Shown: positions 1-9,862, numbered from the stretch's first letter. The stretch is 64,000 nt of DNA from Perlabentimonas sp034003245 (GCA_034003245.1 JAVEYY010000001.1:62001-126000); one strand, 5' to 3'. The notes: generated by a model from the letters alone, not told the origin. Made by a program: numbers and translations.

Positions 1-86
1 AATAAAAAAAACACCCCGCTGTACAACCCGCAATCAACTTGGGGTGAGGGGTAAATCGAAGTTTAACAATGCTAATTTTGCTTAAA

Positions 87-1112
87 ATGGTAAAAACAAA
101 ATTTTTCTACGTTTATGTGTTTCTTTGTATTGTATCAATACAAAGCTGCAAAGAGGGTGTTGACTCAATCGTTCCAATTGAAACAGCAAAAAAGGAGATT
201 GCTATTGAGATTCTTCAAGCGAAAAGGAATGTCCAGTACTCTGAGCCCATTTATTTAGATCAAAACGAAGAGTTCTTCAAAGGAGCTTATGTTCAAAGCC
301 TGCCTAAGGAGCTAAAATCATCAAAGTTAGAGCAAATAGATGGGTACGATGTAATCAGCAGTGCCGATGAGATACCGATGGTTAGCTTAGTGGAACTGAC
401 ACAAACCATTTTTACGGATGGATCATTCACCTATTCCTCCATTGATATTACACCCGATGAGTTGGATTTTCTCGAGAACCTCCATCCAACCCTACTCACA
501 CCAGAAGAAAGGGTTTACAGAACAGAAATTGAAAATAATGTTTTGACCCTATACAGTACCACTGGAAATCTAGTTAGTAGTGAGTATATTGGTGAGGTGA
601 ACTTTAAACCCATGCTCGATTCCTTAGTTGCCTTTTTGGCAAGTGAGCCAAGTAAAGCAAGGGTATCATCAAACAAGACCAGGCAAGCAGCCGCAAGCAA
701 GGCAATTGCAAATGCAGCAGCTTATGGAATGAGGGTAATTAGCCAAAGTCAAACAGAAGTTGTTATGGAGATGGACATGGACATGGGCGTTCCCTCACTT
801 TCCAGTAGTGGGAAAGCAGGTTCCACCCAAAAAGCTATTATGCGGTTCTCGCCTGATTTGACCCGAATGTTCTCCCAAAAAATTTACGAGGGGGATCAGC
901 TAGTTCAATCGCTCGAGATTGGCTTTGCCTCCGAAAGCGAACCCAATTTCGCAAACTCACTCTCTGGGTTCGACTCCCACTTGCTCCCAAATGCCAATGT
1001 AAAATTTGTAAAGCAGAAACGGCTGGCGGTAAAACCCGATGGCACCCCCATTGTTATGAATTTTGGCGAGATTTACTCCAAAAACATTGTAAAATACCAT
1101 CTTAACCAATAA
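87..1112 (+). CDS. Lipoprotein of unknown function
   Basis: Predicted 341-residue secreted lipoprotein. The ATG at 87 is preferred over the in-frame ATG at 69 because it gives a clean signal peptide: MVKTK, then a hydrophobic run, then the lipobox SIQSC with the lipidated cysteine near residue 21, followed by acidic/charged residues. No family was recognised. The body is soluble-looking, with a Met/Asp-rich stretch (MEMDMDMG) around residue 230 and no further membrane segments. It ends 12 bases before the lipase gene and is probably co-transcribed with it and the propeller gene, so the three may form one envelope-associated module; that functional link is inference. Confidence 0.7.
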   Translation: MVKTKFFYVYVFLCIVSIQSCKEGVDSIVPIETAKKEIAIEILQAKRNVQYSEPIYLDQNEEFFKGAYVQSLPKELKSSKLEQIDGYDVISSADEIPMVSLVELTQTIFTDGSFTYSSIDITPDELDFLENLHPTLLTPEERVYRTEIENNVLTLYSTTGNLVSSEYIGEVNFKPMLDSLVAFLASEPSKARVSSNKTRQAAASKAIANAAAYGMRVISQSQTEVVMEMDMDMGVPSLSSSGKAGSTQKAIMRFSPDLTRMFSQKIYEGDQLVQSLEIGFASESEPNFANSLSGFDSHLLPNANVKFVKQKRLAVKPDGTPIVMNFGEIYSKNIVKYHLNQ

Positions 1113-1124
1113 ATTTGACTAGAT

Positions 1125-2417
1125 ATGAAAAAAATTATACTTATTACAGCGTTAGGATTGGCTATGCTTTTTAACCACCAGGCTATTGCCCAGAACAGCT
1201 ACGTGTGGCTTCATGGGTTAAACGACAACTGGAACTGCTGGACAGTTTACAACAACGCCTTTACCCCAGTAGCTGGCACACGCTTGGGATACTCAAGTAA
1301 TAACTCTATTGTAGGCATAGCGAATACCCTTGCACCCAGTGTTACTAGCCGCCCCAACACAATTATCATTGGGCATAGCTTAGGAGGGCTAGTGGCAAGG
1401 GAAATAGAGTCAAGAAGAAATCCTAACATCAGGGGGATTATCACCATTGGAACACCACACCAAGGGGCTTACATACAGAATTCAATTGCTGCCGGGAAGC
1501 AAAAGACCTTCCTTAGTAACACGGTAAATAAATTCGATAATGCGGTAGTTCTCTCCACCGCAGCACTAATAGGTCCCTTTTCACTAGTTAAAGCTGCGGT
1601 AACTGTTATTGTTAGTGGAAGTGTTTATGGACTATCAGAGTGGTTGCTGAAACCTTACATTAACAGCCAAATGGCCGATGGCTCCCAGCAGTGCGAAAAG
1701 GATATGCAGGTGAGCAGCGCCTATATGAACAACATTGAGCCGCGGAGCGTAAATGTACCAATTCTCACCTTTGCCGCCGAGGAGGATCGGTGGTCCATTG
1801 CCCGTTTAGCATATTGTGGTAAAGAGAAAACTGTTTTGCAAACAAATGCTAATGCAAATACTGACGGCAAATTTGATATCCCCGGCTATAATTACACAAA
1901 AGCGGCACAAGTAGGAAGTTATTCAATTTCGGGTATACATGCGAGTTGCGCTGTGGCTGCTATCGCCTTAGGCTGGTGGAATCCATATAGTTGGTTTGCA
2001 GCAGGACTTAATGTTACAGCAGGCGCCTACTGGCTTACGGTGGGCAACTACATCACCAGCGGCCTCGACTACGACCACTCGGTGCTGGTTGGCTCATATG
2101 CCTACGAGAAGCGCACCTACTGCTACGAAGTGCTAACCTGCGGTGAAATGGAACTAATGCAAAAGGTTATCCAGCCCAACGATTGCATCACCGAGTACAT
2201 GTGCCAAACCTACACCGTGGCCGTACCCTGCTCGCACGATGGTATTGTATCCACCTACACCCAGCAGCTCGACAGGTCAAAGGGTAGTAATGTGATATGG
2301 GCAAACGAAACCATAAAAGGAGCTAACCACATGGAGGAGTTTAACCATAAGAATACGAGGGAGGAGTTTCGGAAAGCAATTGAAGATGGATATTATCATC
2401 CTTTCTTTAAAAGATAA
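1125..2417 (+). CDS. Secreted alpha/beta-hydrolase (GxSxG lipase-like)
   Basis: A 430-residue secreted protein with an N-terminal signal peptide (MKKIILITALGLAMLF...AIAQ). It shows the alpha/beta-hydrolase nucleophile elbow GHSLGG with Ser85, preceded by an oxyanion-type WLHG motif near residue 30 and followed by IGTPHQG, typical of PGAP1/lipase-like esterases. A candidate Asp lies in AAEEDRW and a candidate His in GANHMEEF near the C-terminus. Two hydrophobic stretches in the middle (about 140-175 and 265-305) are unusual for a soluble lipase and may form a lid or membrane-binding insert. The substrate is unknown. It lies 12 bases after the upstream lipoprotein gene, indicating an operon. 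Confidence 0.8.
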   Translation: MKKIILITALGLAMLFNHQAIAQNSYVWLHGLNDNWNCWTVYNNAFTPVAGTRLGYSSNNSIVGIANTLAPSVTSRPNTIIIGHSLGGLVAREIESRRNPNIRGIITIGTPHQGAYIQNSIAAGKQKTFLSNTVNKFDNAVVLSTAALIGPFSLVKAAVTVIVSGSVYGLSEWLLKPYINSQMADGSQQCEKDMQVSSAYMNNIEPRSVNVPILTFAAEEDRWSIARLAYCGKEKTVLQTNANANTDGKFDIPGYNYTKAAQVGSYSISGIHASCAVAAIALGWWNPYSWFAAGLNVTAGAYWLTVGNYITSGLDYDHSVLVGSYAYEKRTYCYEVLTCGEMELMQKVIQPNDCITEYMCQTYTVAVPCSHDGIVSTYTQQLDRSKGSNVIWANETIKGANHMEEFNHKNTREEFRKAIEDGYYHPFFKR

Positions 2418-2484
2418 TAATTTGTAAATATCAGCATCGCTGCTGGGATTTATCCCCGCAGCGATGCCAATTGAAATAAAACTT

Positions 2485-3756
2485 ATGCAGATAATAAAGA
2501 ATATAGCGTATCTCACCATACTACTGATGCTAACCTCGTGCTGCAAGGACGAGAACAGCAATCCCGATGTGCTATGGAGAAACAGAATCTGTGGCAAGGA
2601 TTTAATTGGTGATATCGGCCCTGGCTATCCAATTTATAAAAACACCGTTGTATTTCACAGCACGCCCGTACCCGGCGACGATGACGAGTATAGCGTGATG
2701 CATGGGCTCGATACCAAGACGGGAAAGGAGAAGTGGCGGCTTACAGTTGACGACTTTAGTCCTAAACAAGTGTTGCGGTTTAGTAATTCGGATTACTACT
2801 ACCAGCACAATAATATTTTTGTGGGGGCGGACTTTCAAACTGCAAGCGATCTTAAAGAAACCTACATATATGGTGTTGACATCGACAAGGGGAGGGTACT
2901 ATGGGTAACGGAGCACCCCAGGGGCAAGCAGTTTGGTAGGCAGGTGGTGGGCAGTAATAAGACCGCCTACGTCGATTTCCAGAACAGTAGCACCGAGTTC
3001 TCCCTTATTGGCATTGATATCGAAACGGGTAGCTACGCAGAGGTGTTTACGTTCACCCAGGCAGATATCCCAGAGGCAATGCCCGAGAAATCCGTGGAGT
3101 TTCACAGAATGTCACAGGTCTACACCAACGATGTTGGCGATGAATTTATCGCTTTAAGCTTTAATGGATTCGATTATAATGGAACCTCAGGTAAATCTTA
3201 CATGACGCTATTCGTTTACAACCTTACCCAAAGGCAAAAGGTTTACTCCATATATGTAAATCCGCAAACACCAGATGATGGCTGGGATGGTTTTTACGGT
3301 CGAATTACTTACCATAAGGGAAGAATACTGGTGGGTAAATGGAAGTACGTTTACTGCTTCGATGCCTTTCAGGAGCGGGAGCCCTACTGGGTGCGCTCCA
3401 CCAAAGTTAGTCCCGACCCAAACTCCAGTGACGAAGTAGCGCATATGCTGGCCTACGACAACGCGGCATTAGCCTTTTGCTTAGGGCACTTAGCGGCTTT
3501 TGATATTAACACTGGGAACTTACTGTACGATTCAAAAACAACAGGAACCGACCCTAATGTGATAGATGGTGTGATCTACAAAAAAGACCAAGGCGACCTA
3601 CAAATGCTTGATGCCAAAACGGGCAAGGAGCTAAAGCGTGTGCCGTATGGAAAAGGCGAGGAGGCGTTTGCCGGAGCCCGCCCCAACGGCGCCGATGGCC
3701 GCATATACATACACACCTACACCGATGCGTACTGCATTAGGGCGTGGGGAAGGTGA
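2485..3756 (+). CDS. PQQ-like beta-propeller lipoprotein
   Basis: A 423-residue protein starting at the second in-frame ATG (2485), which gives a lipoprotein signal ending in LMLTSC. The rest carries repeated blades of the PQQ/YVTN-like propeller type: GLDTKTGKEKWRL, GVDIDKGRVLWV, GIDIETGSYAEV, AFDINTGNLLYD and MLDAKTGKELKRV, i.e. the recurring 'D-x-x-TG-x-x-W' core. Such propellers usually mediate protein contacts in the envelope (BamB-like fold); no PQQ-enzyme catalytic domain is seen. Third gene of the same-strand set with the lipase. Fold call is strong, role is unknown. Confidence 0.8.
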   Translation: MQIIKNIAYLTILLMLTSCCKDENSNPDVLWRNRICGKDLIGDIGPGYPIYKNTVVFHSTPVPGDDDEYSVMHGLDTKTGKEKWRLTVDDFSPKQVLRFSNSDYYYQHNNIFVGADFQTASDLKETYIYGVDIDKGRVLWVTEHPRGKQFGRQVVGSNKTAYVDFQNSSTEFSLIGIDIETGSYAEVFTFTQADIPEAMPEKSVEFHRMSQVYTNDVGDEFIALSFNGFDYNGTSGKSYMTLFVYNLTQRQKVYSIYVNPQTPDDGWDGFYGRITYHKGRILVGKWKYVYCFDAFQEREPYWVRSTKVSPDPNSSDEVAHMLAYDNAALAFCLGHLAAFDINTGNLLYDSKTTGTDPNVIDGVIYKKDQGDLQMLDAKTGKELKRVPYGKGEEAFAGARPNGADGRIYIHTYTDAYCIRAWGR

Positions 3757-3830
3757 CGGGTGACTGTTGACACGTGACAGGTGACGGGGTGATCTCGTTA
3801 TCTCGTCAAACTACGACGAGATCCCGAGAC
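3752..3830. repeat. GGTGAC-rich simple repeat plus CTCGTTAT/CCCGAGAC element
   Basis: Just after the propeller stop codon lies a short degenerate repeat of GTGAC words (3752-3792), followed by GATCTCGTTAT (3791-3801), a small hairpin ATCTCGTC/GACGAGAT (3800-3807 with 3815-3822) and CCCGAGAC (3823-3830). A related arrangement, GATCTCGTTAT ... CCCGAGAC, recurs at 20064-20121. Probably a dispersed intergenic repeat family. Confidence 0.5.
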
Positions 3831-3920
3831 ACGGCGGGGTGACTGGGTGGCCGACTGAAATATGGGACAACGTAATTTTATGTGTTTTAGCGTTAGGAAA
3901 AAACACTACCAACCACTTGC

Positions 3921-4046
3921 TCCCTTCGGCTCAGCCTGCACCAGAATCGCTTTTTTATCCCACTCACGGGTTACTATCGGCTAAGCGGATAGTCAACCCG
4001 TGAGTGGGAGTTCTGCTATGGGTTGAAGCCTCAGCCGAACGGTAGA
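3921..4046. repeat. Large nested palindrome (about 125 bp)
   Basis: The core is CCCACTCACGGGTT (3959-3972) pairing with AACCCGTGAGTGGG (3995-4008), extended inward by ACTATC/GATAGT with a single bulged C and a 9-base loop. Outer arms CCCTTCGGCTCAGCCT (about 3922-3937) and AGCCTCAGCCGAACGG (4027-4042) also pair imperfectly. The right arm, 4012-4042, recurs with few changes at 10193-10223. It looks like a non-autonomous palindromic element; no transposase is present. Confidence 0.6.
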
Positions 4047-4682
4047 GAACAGTTTATATGAGTATATTATTTATAGTAACAGAATTAGTTTAGCTACAAA
4101 GAAGCCCAATCGATTTTTACATGTTTAAAAATATTTTCCCCACTAACAAACTACAACCAAAACAAAATGTAAAAAAATAAAAATGCATTTACAAAACATC
4201 ACATCATCTTAATATAAAGTATTTTAGATTATATGTTTGTATTTTCATGCTGTATAACATATTTTTAAATGGGGGGGGGTAACTGCAAATAAGGGTATAT
4301 TTGTTTGCAATTGTATTTAGTAAATATATTTTTAATTAAGTAAACTTAACGACTTTAATCCAATACACTGTATGCCAAGACGTATTCATATTGAAGCAGG
4401 GCGTCTTTATCAAAGAAAAAATAAAGGGCAAAAAGAAGGGGAAGCCAACAGCCTCCACAGCCCAAGCTTCCCCTTCGCACGCCCCTAACCTAAAAAAGGT
4501 AAGGAGGTAAGGTGACAAAGATACAATAAATTGCAATACAAAACCACTAGTCAGTGGTTACTCCCCACCCACAACTAGGTTGTGGGTTAATGCAGCGATT
4601 GCTGTAGGGAAAATTAAATTAGTTAAGAAAACGCAAACAATTGAAACTTTGCGCTCATCTGACACCTAAAAATTTAACTGAA
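4047..4682. other. AT-rich intergenic stretch with short hairpins
   Basis: No convincing gene. It holds a run of nine G at 4271-4279, two TAnnTTTG-like -7 boxes (about 4232 and 4302), a hairpin GAAGGGGAAGC/GCTTCCCCTTC (4435-4445 with 4466-4476) and a perfect palindrome ACCCACAAC-TAG-GTTGTGGGT (4567-4587). Base composition drops sharply compared with the flanking genes. Confidence 0.5.
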
Positions 4683-5723
4683 ATGAAAATAAAATTTTTA
4701 ATCATATCAATTATTGTCTCAACACTCTATTCTTGCACAAAGGACAAAACTGAACCAGAGGTTATAAATGATTCAACAGCCAAAAAGGGTATTCTTGTAT
4801 TTGATACGTTTGATGAATACATCTCAACGATAAACAAAACTCTTAGTATGTCCCCCGTTGAATTACAACATTTCGAAAAAACTTTTGATTACACATCGTT
4901 CGGACGAAAATGTGAGGAAATTTATTTTTCGATTAACATTGATAAGTTAAAATCTTATGATGAGTTAGAGAAAATAGTTAACGAAAATAATAAATACTTA
5001 AAATTGGTTAAAAATGATAACAATGAAATTATACTCGAACATCACCTTTTTAATCATCCTGAGAGGTTTGTAATAAACAATGATTGTATGTTTCAAGTTG
5101 AAGAAACTGCATTTAAGGTTTTCCAAAATCATTACGCTTTCACTAGTATTCAGAATGCAGATAAACTAGTCAAACTTAATGAAGAAGACCTATTCTCAAA
5201 GGGTATTGACCCTAACATTACAATTATTATTAATGAACATATTATTAATACAAAGGACTTTTCAAAAAGTTGTGGAGCAGGTGAGATAACAAAACGTTAC
5301 CCTGAAAATGTGACAGAGGAAGATGAAATTGGAACAACAAGTGAAAGAATAAAACTTGTTATAGGAGCACATCAACCTGATTGTCTTCCCCCATATGAAC
5401 TTGAAGCTAAAGCAAGAAATTACTTTCTTGTACGCCCTTACAAAAAGACGTTAGGAGTTTGGTTCTGGGTTGAATGTTACATTTCAGCAGATATTAATAT
5501 TGCTTTAGATTATTACACCCTAGAGGGTTGGACTCGGTATATTAGCAAGCAAAACTACCCATCAAGATTAGCAAGAAAAATTGAAGGGGAAATAGTGAGA
5601 AACTCTGGATTACAATGTTCAACCAACCTACAGGTACACTTTGGTGGCTATGACTGCTGGGCTAGTTCGAACAGGGTAAAATGGAAAAAAGCTATTTTAA
5701 AGTGTGGTGATCTACTATATTAA
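4683..5723 (+). CDS. AT-rich orphan lipoprotein
   Basis: A 346-residue protein beginning at ATG 4683 (an in-frame TTG further upstream would spoil the signal). The N-terminus MKIKFLIISIIVSTLYSC is a lipoprotein signal with the Cys near residue 18. No family was recognised. The C-terminal half contains many aromatic residues and several cysteines (HQPDC, WVECYIS, GLQCST, YDCWASS), suggesting a disulfide-bonded extracellular domain. Codon use is visibly more AT-rich than the neighbours, and the gene sits between palindromic repeats, which suggests lateral acquisition. It has its own downstream hairpin. Confidence 0.65.
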   Translation: MKIKFLIISIIVSTLYSCTKDKTEPEVINDSTAKKGILVFDTFDEYISTINKTLSMSPVELQHFEKTFDYTSFGRKCEEIYFSINIDKLKSYDELEKIVNENNKYLKLVKNDNNEIILEHHLFNHPERFVINNDCMFQVEETAFKVFQNHYAFTSIQNADKLVKLNEEDLFSKGIDPNITIIINEHIINTKDFSKSCGAGEITKRYPENVTEEDEIGTTSERIKLVIGAHQPDCLPPYELEAKARNYFLVRPYKKTLGVWFWVECYISADINIALDYYTLEGWTRYISKQNYPSRLARKIEGEIVRNSGLQCSTNLQVHFGGYDCWASSNRVKWKKAILKCGDLLY

Positions 5724-5760
5724 CAATAGGCCAATCATTCTTTTGTAAAAAGAAATCGAA

Positions 5761-5804
5761 AATAACTGCGGATCTTGATTGTTGTAATTATTTCCGCAGT
5801 TATT
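5761..5804 (+). terminator. Hairpin terminator after the orphan lipoprotein
   Basis: AATAACTGCGGA (5761-5772) pairs perfectly with TCCGCAGTTATT (5793-5804) around a 20-base AT-rich loop, 37 bases after the stop codon. The trailing T run is short, so efficiency is uncertain. Confidence 0.6.
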
Positions 5805-5866
5805 TCACCATAATTAACTAAATATTACATTTTAAATTATTTTAAACTTCTAAAACAAATGGTTTT

Positions 5867-6439
5867 ATGACACGAGTGCTGTTTCTTTCGTACTTAACCC
5901 TTGGTTTTACAATGATCTGTTCAGGCCAAAATACGTATCAAAACAACTGGCAATCCGTTAAGATAGGATATTCCAAAACACCAGAATTAGCTAACTGGAG
6001 CAATAAATTGATGAATAATAATCTTTGGATTGAGGGCAATTACGGGTATAAAGCCTTTTTGGAGTCGGGCATTTACCTAGGGTACACCAACTACACAAAT
6101 TACGATGCTACTACAGACATAAACCAGAATACCCAAACCTACATCTCCAATGCATTATTCTACGGCGTAAACACAAACCTTCAAATTTTACCGCTACTAA
6201 ACATCGCCCAGGAGCCCCGATTCGACTTATATATCTCAGGAAAAGTCGGACTTGTAAGCTTTATTGCTCCAAAGCAAAGTGTGATCAATGGATCGGCATT
6301 TAATGCGAGTATCAATTTGGGAGTTGGCTACTTTTTTACGCGCAGGTTTGGGGTATACGCCGAGTATGGCTTTAGCAAAAAGATTAAGCTAAACGAGTTT
6401 GAGCCGGGTTATAAGCTGGGTATAGCCTTAAAATTTTAA
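5867..6439 (+). CDS. Outer-membrane beta-barrel protein
   Basis: A 190-residue protein with a signal peptide (MTRVLFLSYLTLGFTMICSGQ) and alternating hydrophobic/polar strands ending in an aromatic residue (YKLGIALKF), the usual C-terminal pattern of small outer-membrane barrels. Strands such as FDLYISGKVGLVSF and FGVYAEYGFSKKI support this. No specific subfamily can be named. It lies 10 bases before the DUF4249 gene and is likely co-transcribed with it and the TonB receptor, so it could be an accessory barrel of that uptake system. Confidence 0.7.
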   Translation: MTRVLFLSYLTLGFTMICSGQNTYQNNWQSVKIGYSKTPELANWSNKLMNNNLWIEGNYGYKAFLESGIYLGYTNYTNYDATTDINQNTQTYISNALFYGVNTNLQILPLLNIAQEPRFDLYISGKVGLVSFIAPKQSVINGSAFNASINLGVGYFFTRRFGVYAEYGFSKKIKLNEFEPGYKLGIALKF

Positions 6440-6449
6440 ATGTATAGCC

Positions 6450-7355
6450 ATGAAATCATTTCTGCGCATGCTGATTAGGGCTGCTGTACTTGTCGGGCTA
6501 TTTTCACATGCGGGATGCATTGAGAAATTAGACGTACCTAACTATACCTTTGAACCCAAACCGATTGTCAATAGCATTATTGTTTCGGGAAAGAGAATTG
6601 CGGTATCCGTGTCGCTAGCTGTTGATCTGCAAGCACCAAAGGCATCAATCGTGGATAATGCCGAAGTGCTTCTCTTTGTAAATAACGAGTTGGCCGAAAC
6701 CCTAGAACATAAAGGCGATGGTGTGTACAAGTCGCAGCTGTTGGCACAGGAAGAGACCGAATACCGATGCGAGGTTACCATTCCGGGATATCCAACAGCA
6801 ATAGGATCAACTTATATTCCAAAGCATCGGAATGTGACCATTGATGAGCATATTAATATTGCTGGAGCCAACGAGGAGGGATGGCCATTTGCTGCAATTA
6901 GGGTGTCGTTTAAAAACGATCCCGATAAAACAACTTACTACCAAATAGCAATAAAAATTATACGAGAAGATAGAATCGGAACACAGCTGCAAACATCAAA
7001 TATTGTCGATCCAGTTCTGCTTAGCGAGGGGCTTCCGCTACTTGTATTTAGCAACCAGACCATACAGGGCAACAGCTACACCATGACGATTAACTACGGA
7101 AATGGACATAACGAGTACTTAAATGGGGTTAATGACCCCGTTTGGACCCTCGACCCAGTTCAAATTGAGCTCCGAACAGTAAGTTACGACTACTATAAAT
7201 ACATTAAGCAGCTTTACCTTTACGAGAAATCAACCGAAGAAGCAATATTTTCTGCTGAAGCAACCTCGCACTTTAACCTGCATAGCAATGTCGAAAATGG
7301 GTATGGAATATTCACGGGTTACTCTTGGGCAAACTCATCAATTTACACTCCTTAA
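6450..7355 (+). CDS. DUF4249-type lipoprotein partner of a TonB receptor
   Basis: A 301-residue lipoprotein (signal ending SHAGC). The N-terminal part (FEPKPIVNSIIVSGKRIAVSV ... VDNAEVLLFVNNE ... YRCEVTIPGYPTAIG) is the pattern I associate with DUF4249, Ig-like surface lipoproteins encoded next to TonB-dependent receptors in Bacteroidota. By analogy with SusD-type partners it may cap or deliver ligand to the receptor, but the family is functionally uncharacterised. The gene is 12 bases upstream of the receptor, so translation may be coupled. Confidence 0.75.
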   Translation: MKSFLRMLIRAAVLVGLFSHAGCIEKLDVPNYTFEPKPIVNSIIVSGKRIAVSVSLAVDLQAPKASIVDNAEVLLFVNNELAETLEHKGDGVYKSQLLAQEETEYRCEVTIPGYPTAIGSTYIPKHRNVTIDEHINIAGANEEGWPFAAIRVSFKNDPDKTTYYQIAIKIIREDRIGTQLQTSNIVDPVLLSEGLPLLVFSNQTIQGNSYTMTINYGNGHNEYLNGVNDPVWTLDPVQIELRTVSYDYYKYIKQLYLYEKSTEEAIFSAEATSHFNLHSNVENGYGIFTGYSWANSSIYTP

Positions 7356-7367
7356 TATTACTTAATC

Positions 7368-9803
7368 GTGAAGATTACATCATCACTCATTGTATGCACT
7401 TTGTGCACTCTCCTAATTTCTCTATCGACATTGGGGCAATATCGTATATCGGGTTTTGTAAGGGATAGCCTTACGCACGAGGTGCTTGTTGGTGCGCATA
7501 TAATAGACAGTACAAAAATGAGGGTTGTGGCAACCGATAACAATGGCTATTTTAGCATCAACGCCAAACCGGGAAATTCGCTCACGGTATCGTTTGTGGG
7601 CTACAAATCGAAATACTTTTTTGCAAAACCTAAAGGCGACACGCTTGTGCAGCTGCTATTAACCCCATCGAACGAAATTGATGAGGTGGTAATTAAACAT
7701 ACCAAAAGGCATACCCACAGCATATCGACCCTTAGCAATGTGGAGTTACAACAAATACCATCGCTGGGTGCAAAGCCCGATGTAATGAAGGCCATACAGC
7801 TGCTACCCGGTATTCAGTCGCAAAACGAAGGGTCAAGCACCGTGCTGGTTCGTGGAGGTAATCCCGGAGAAAACCTTTACCTTTTCGACAACGTTGCACT
7901 GATATACGTAAACCATCTGGGCGGATTTACCTCGGTTTTCAATCCCGATATCATTAACAATATTAATGTGTATAAAGGCGGATTCCCCGCTGCCTATGGT
8001 GGTAAACTTTCGTCAATCATCGATATTGCCCAGCGTGAGGGTAATGTAAACAACATAAAAGGATCGTACAGCATTGGCATTACCGATGCCTCATTTGCTG
8101 CCGAGGGGCCAACACCAATAAAACACACAACGTTTATTGTAACCGGGCGCAAAACCCTAATCGATCCAGTAATGGCCTTGGCCAGCCATTTATCGGGTGG
8201 TGGCGACAATTTAGTGTCGTACGGTTTTCATGATATTAACGGGAAGTTTACCTGGCGACCCAATGCCCGTAACACTTTTAGCTTTAACCTCTATCAGGGC
8301 GATGATTATTTAAATTACTGGTATAGCGAAAAATCCTTATCGGGGAGCGAAAAAGCTCGTTTGGCAAATATTTGGGGCAACTGGCTACTTTCCACCCGAT
8401 GGAACAGGGTTCATAACCCAAGGCTTTACTCTACCCAAAGCCTGTCGTTTGTTCGATATAGGTTAAATAACTTTCAGAACTATTCTAATACCGATACTAA
8501 CGAAAAATTCAGCTTTGAGAAGGATTACAGATCATCGGTGCAGGACTTATCTTACAAATGGGACTTTAAAGCAGATCTTTTTAAAAGCTGGAGGCTCGAT
8601 TTTGGGATACACTCATCGTACCTTAGGTTTAGCCCAAATAGGATTTACATATCCAACCACACAGGGTTGAAAAATGAGAATCCCATCAACGCATTCGAAT
8701 CGGCCATATATGCTGAGAATACATGGGAAATCCCTAAAATCCTTAACTTTAGGCTTGGTGCAAGGGTAGTAAACTATTTCACTAAAAATTACAACGCTTT
8801 CCGCGTAGAGCCTCGCGCCAACATCGACATATCTCTTAGCCCCGACCAGTCGTTAAATATTGGGTACATGAAAACCAATCAATTCTCACACCTGCTATTT
8901 ACGCAAGGTGAAATTATGAGCAGCGAGGTTTGGGTTCCTGCCGATAATACCATAAGCCCTGCATCAACCCAACAGATATCGGGAGGTTGGCGAGGTGTGC
9001 TTGCAAATGGCATGTTCGATGTCGAGGTGGGCGGATACTATAAAACTCTAGAAAATATATCGACCTACGCCGAGGGTTACAAATCGCTTATGGGCGATGG
9101 CAGCTGGCGGGCGAAGGTGGAAAGTGGTGGCGAGGGAAAAGCATATGGGGCGGAAGTATTTATTCGAAAAAACCAAGGGAAATGGACGGGCTTTTTAGGA
9201 TACTCATGGTCCAAGGCATACCGCAAATACAACGGAATAAACAATGGCATTGAGTACCTCTTTGAGTTCGATCGGCCACACAGCCTAACGCTAAACGTGA
9301 ACCGAAAGCTAAACCAAAACCTAACGCTTAGCGCATCGTGGGTTTTCCATTCGGGGTTACCGTTTACCCCTGTAATCGGACGCCAGAGCGTTCCAAGTCA
9401 TATAAATCTTAACGATGGCGAACCGTTCTACTACGAGGCATTTATATATGGTGATAAGAATAGTGCCAGGATGAGGAATTACCATCGACTCGATGTGGCG
9501 ATGCACTACAGCACCTATACCCGAAATGGGAATAGGGCGCAGTGGACGCTTGCCGTTTACAATGCCTATAATCGAAGTAATCCATTTAGCTATATCTATA
9601 CTCACGACACATCAATGGAAGGGCTTGTGCCCACTCCTTTCTTTAATGGCCGGCAAACCTATGAGCCCTTCTCACTTTATCAGGTAAGCTTTTTCCCAAT
9701 TATTCCAACGCTTTCATACAAAGTGTTTTTTGGTGAGGGAAAGCCCAGCAACTTTAAGCCACGCGAAAAACGCTCGTTGCTCCAGAAACTTCTTTATCAT
9801 TAA
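7368..9803 (+). CDS. TonB-dependent receptor with CarboxypepD-like N-domain
   Basis: 811 residues, starting with GTG at 7368 because no upstream ATG is in frame and the GTG gives a proper signal peptide (MKITSSLIVCTLCTLLISLSTLGQ with fMet). After it comes a carboxypeptidase-regulatory-like beta domain (about 25-105; GFVRDSLTHEVLVGAHI), a plug domain (about 120-230; GIQSQNEGSSTVLVRGG, GGFPAAYGGKLSSIIDI) and a long 22-strand-type barrel. It should be an outer-membrane active transporter energised by TonB-ExbBD; the substrate is not evident. Paired with the DUF4249 lipoprotein directly upstream. Confidence 0.9.
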   Translation: MKITSSLIVCTLCTLLISLSTLGQYRISGFVRDSLTHEVLVGAHIIDSTKMRVVATDNNGYFSINAKPGNSLTVSFVGYKSKYFFAKPKGDTLVQLLLTPSNEIDEVVIKHTKRHTHSISTLSNVELQQIPSLGAKPDVMKAIQLLPGIQSQNEGSSTVLVRGGNPGENLYLFDNVALIYVNHLGGFTSVFNPDIINNINVYKGGFPAAYGGKLSSIIDIAQREGNVNNIKGSYSIGITDASFAAEGPTPIKHTTFIVTGRKTLIDPVMALASHLSGGGDNLVSYGFHDINGKFTWRPNARNTFSFNLYQGDDYLNYWYSEKSLSGSEKARLANIWGNWLLSTRWNRVHNPRLYSTQSLSFVRYRLNNFQNYSNTDTNEKFSFEKDYRSSVQDLSYKWDFKADLFKSWRLDFGIHSSYLRFSPNRIYISNHTGLKNENPINAFESAIYAENTWEIPKILNFRLGARVVNYFTKNYNAFRVEPRANIDISLSPDQSLNIGYMKTNQFSHLLFTQGEIMSSEVWVPADNTISPASTQQISGGWRGVLANGMFDVEVGGYYKTLENISTYAEGYKSLMGDGSWRAKVESGGEGKAYGAEVFIRKNQGKWTGFLGYSWSKAYRKYNGINNGIEYLFEFDRPHSLTLNVNRKLNQNLTLSASWVFHSGLPFTPVIGRQSVPSHINLNDGEPFYYEAFIYGDKNSARMRNYHRLDVAMHYSTYTRNGNRAQWTLAVYNAYNRSNPFSYIYTHDTSMEGLVPTPFFNGRQTYEPFSLYQVSFFPIIPTLSYKVFFGEGKPSNFKPREKRSLLQKLLYH

Positions 9804-9862
9804 AAAGATTTTTCTAACTACTTTAAGAAAATGTTTAAGTTTTAACTAACATATTGGTTGTA

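Noticed and set aside
4336..4536. Hydrophobic 66-residue reading frame on the minus strand
   Set aside because: It overlaps the hairpin at 4435-4476 and lies in AT-rich intergenic DNA without supporting context.
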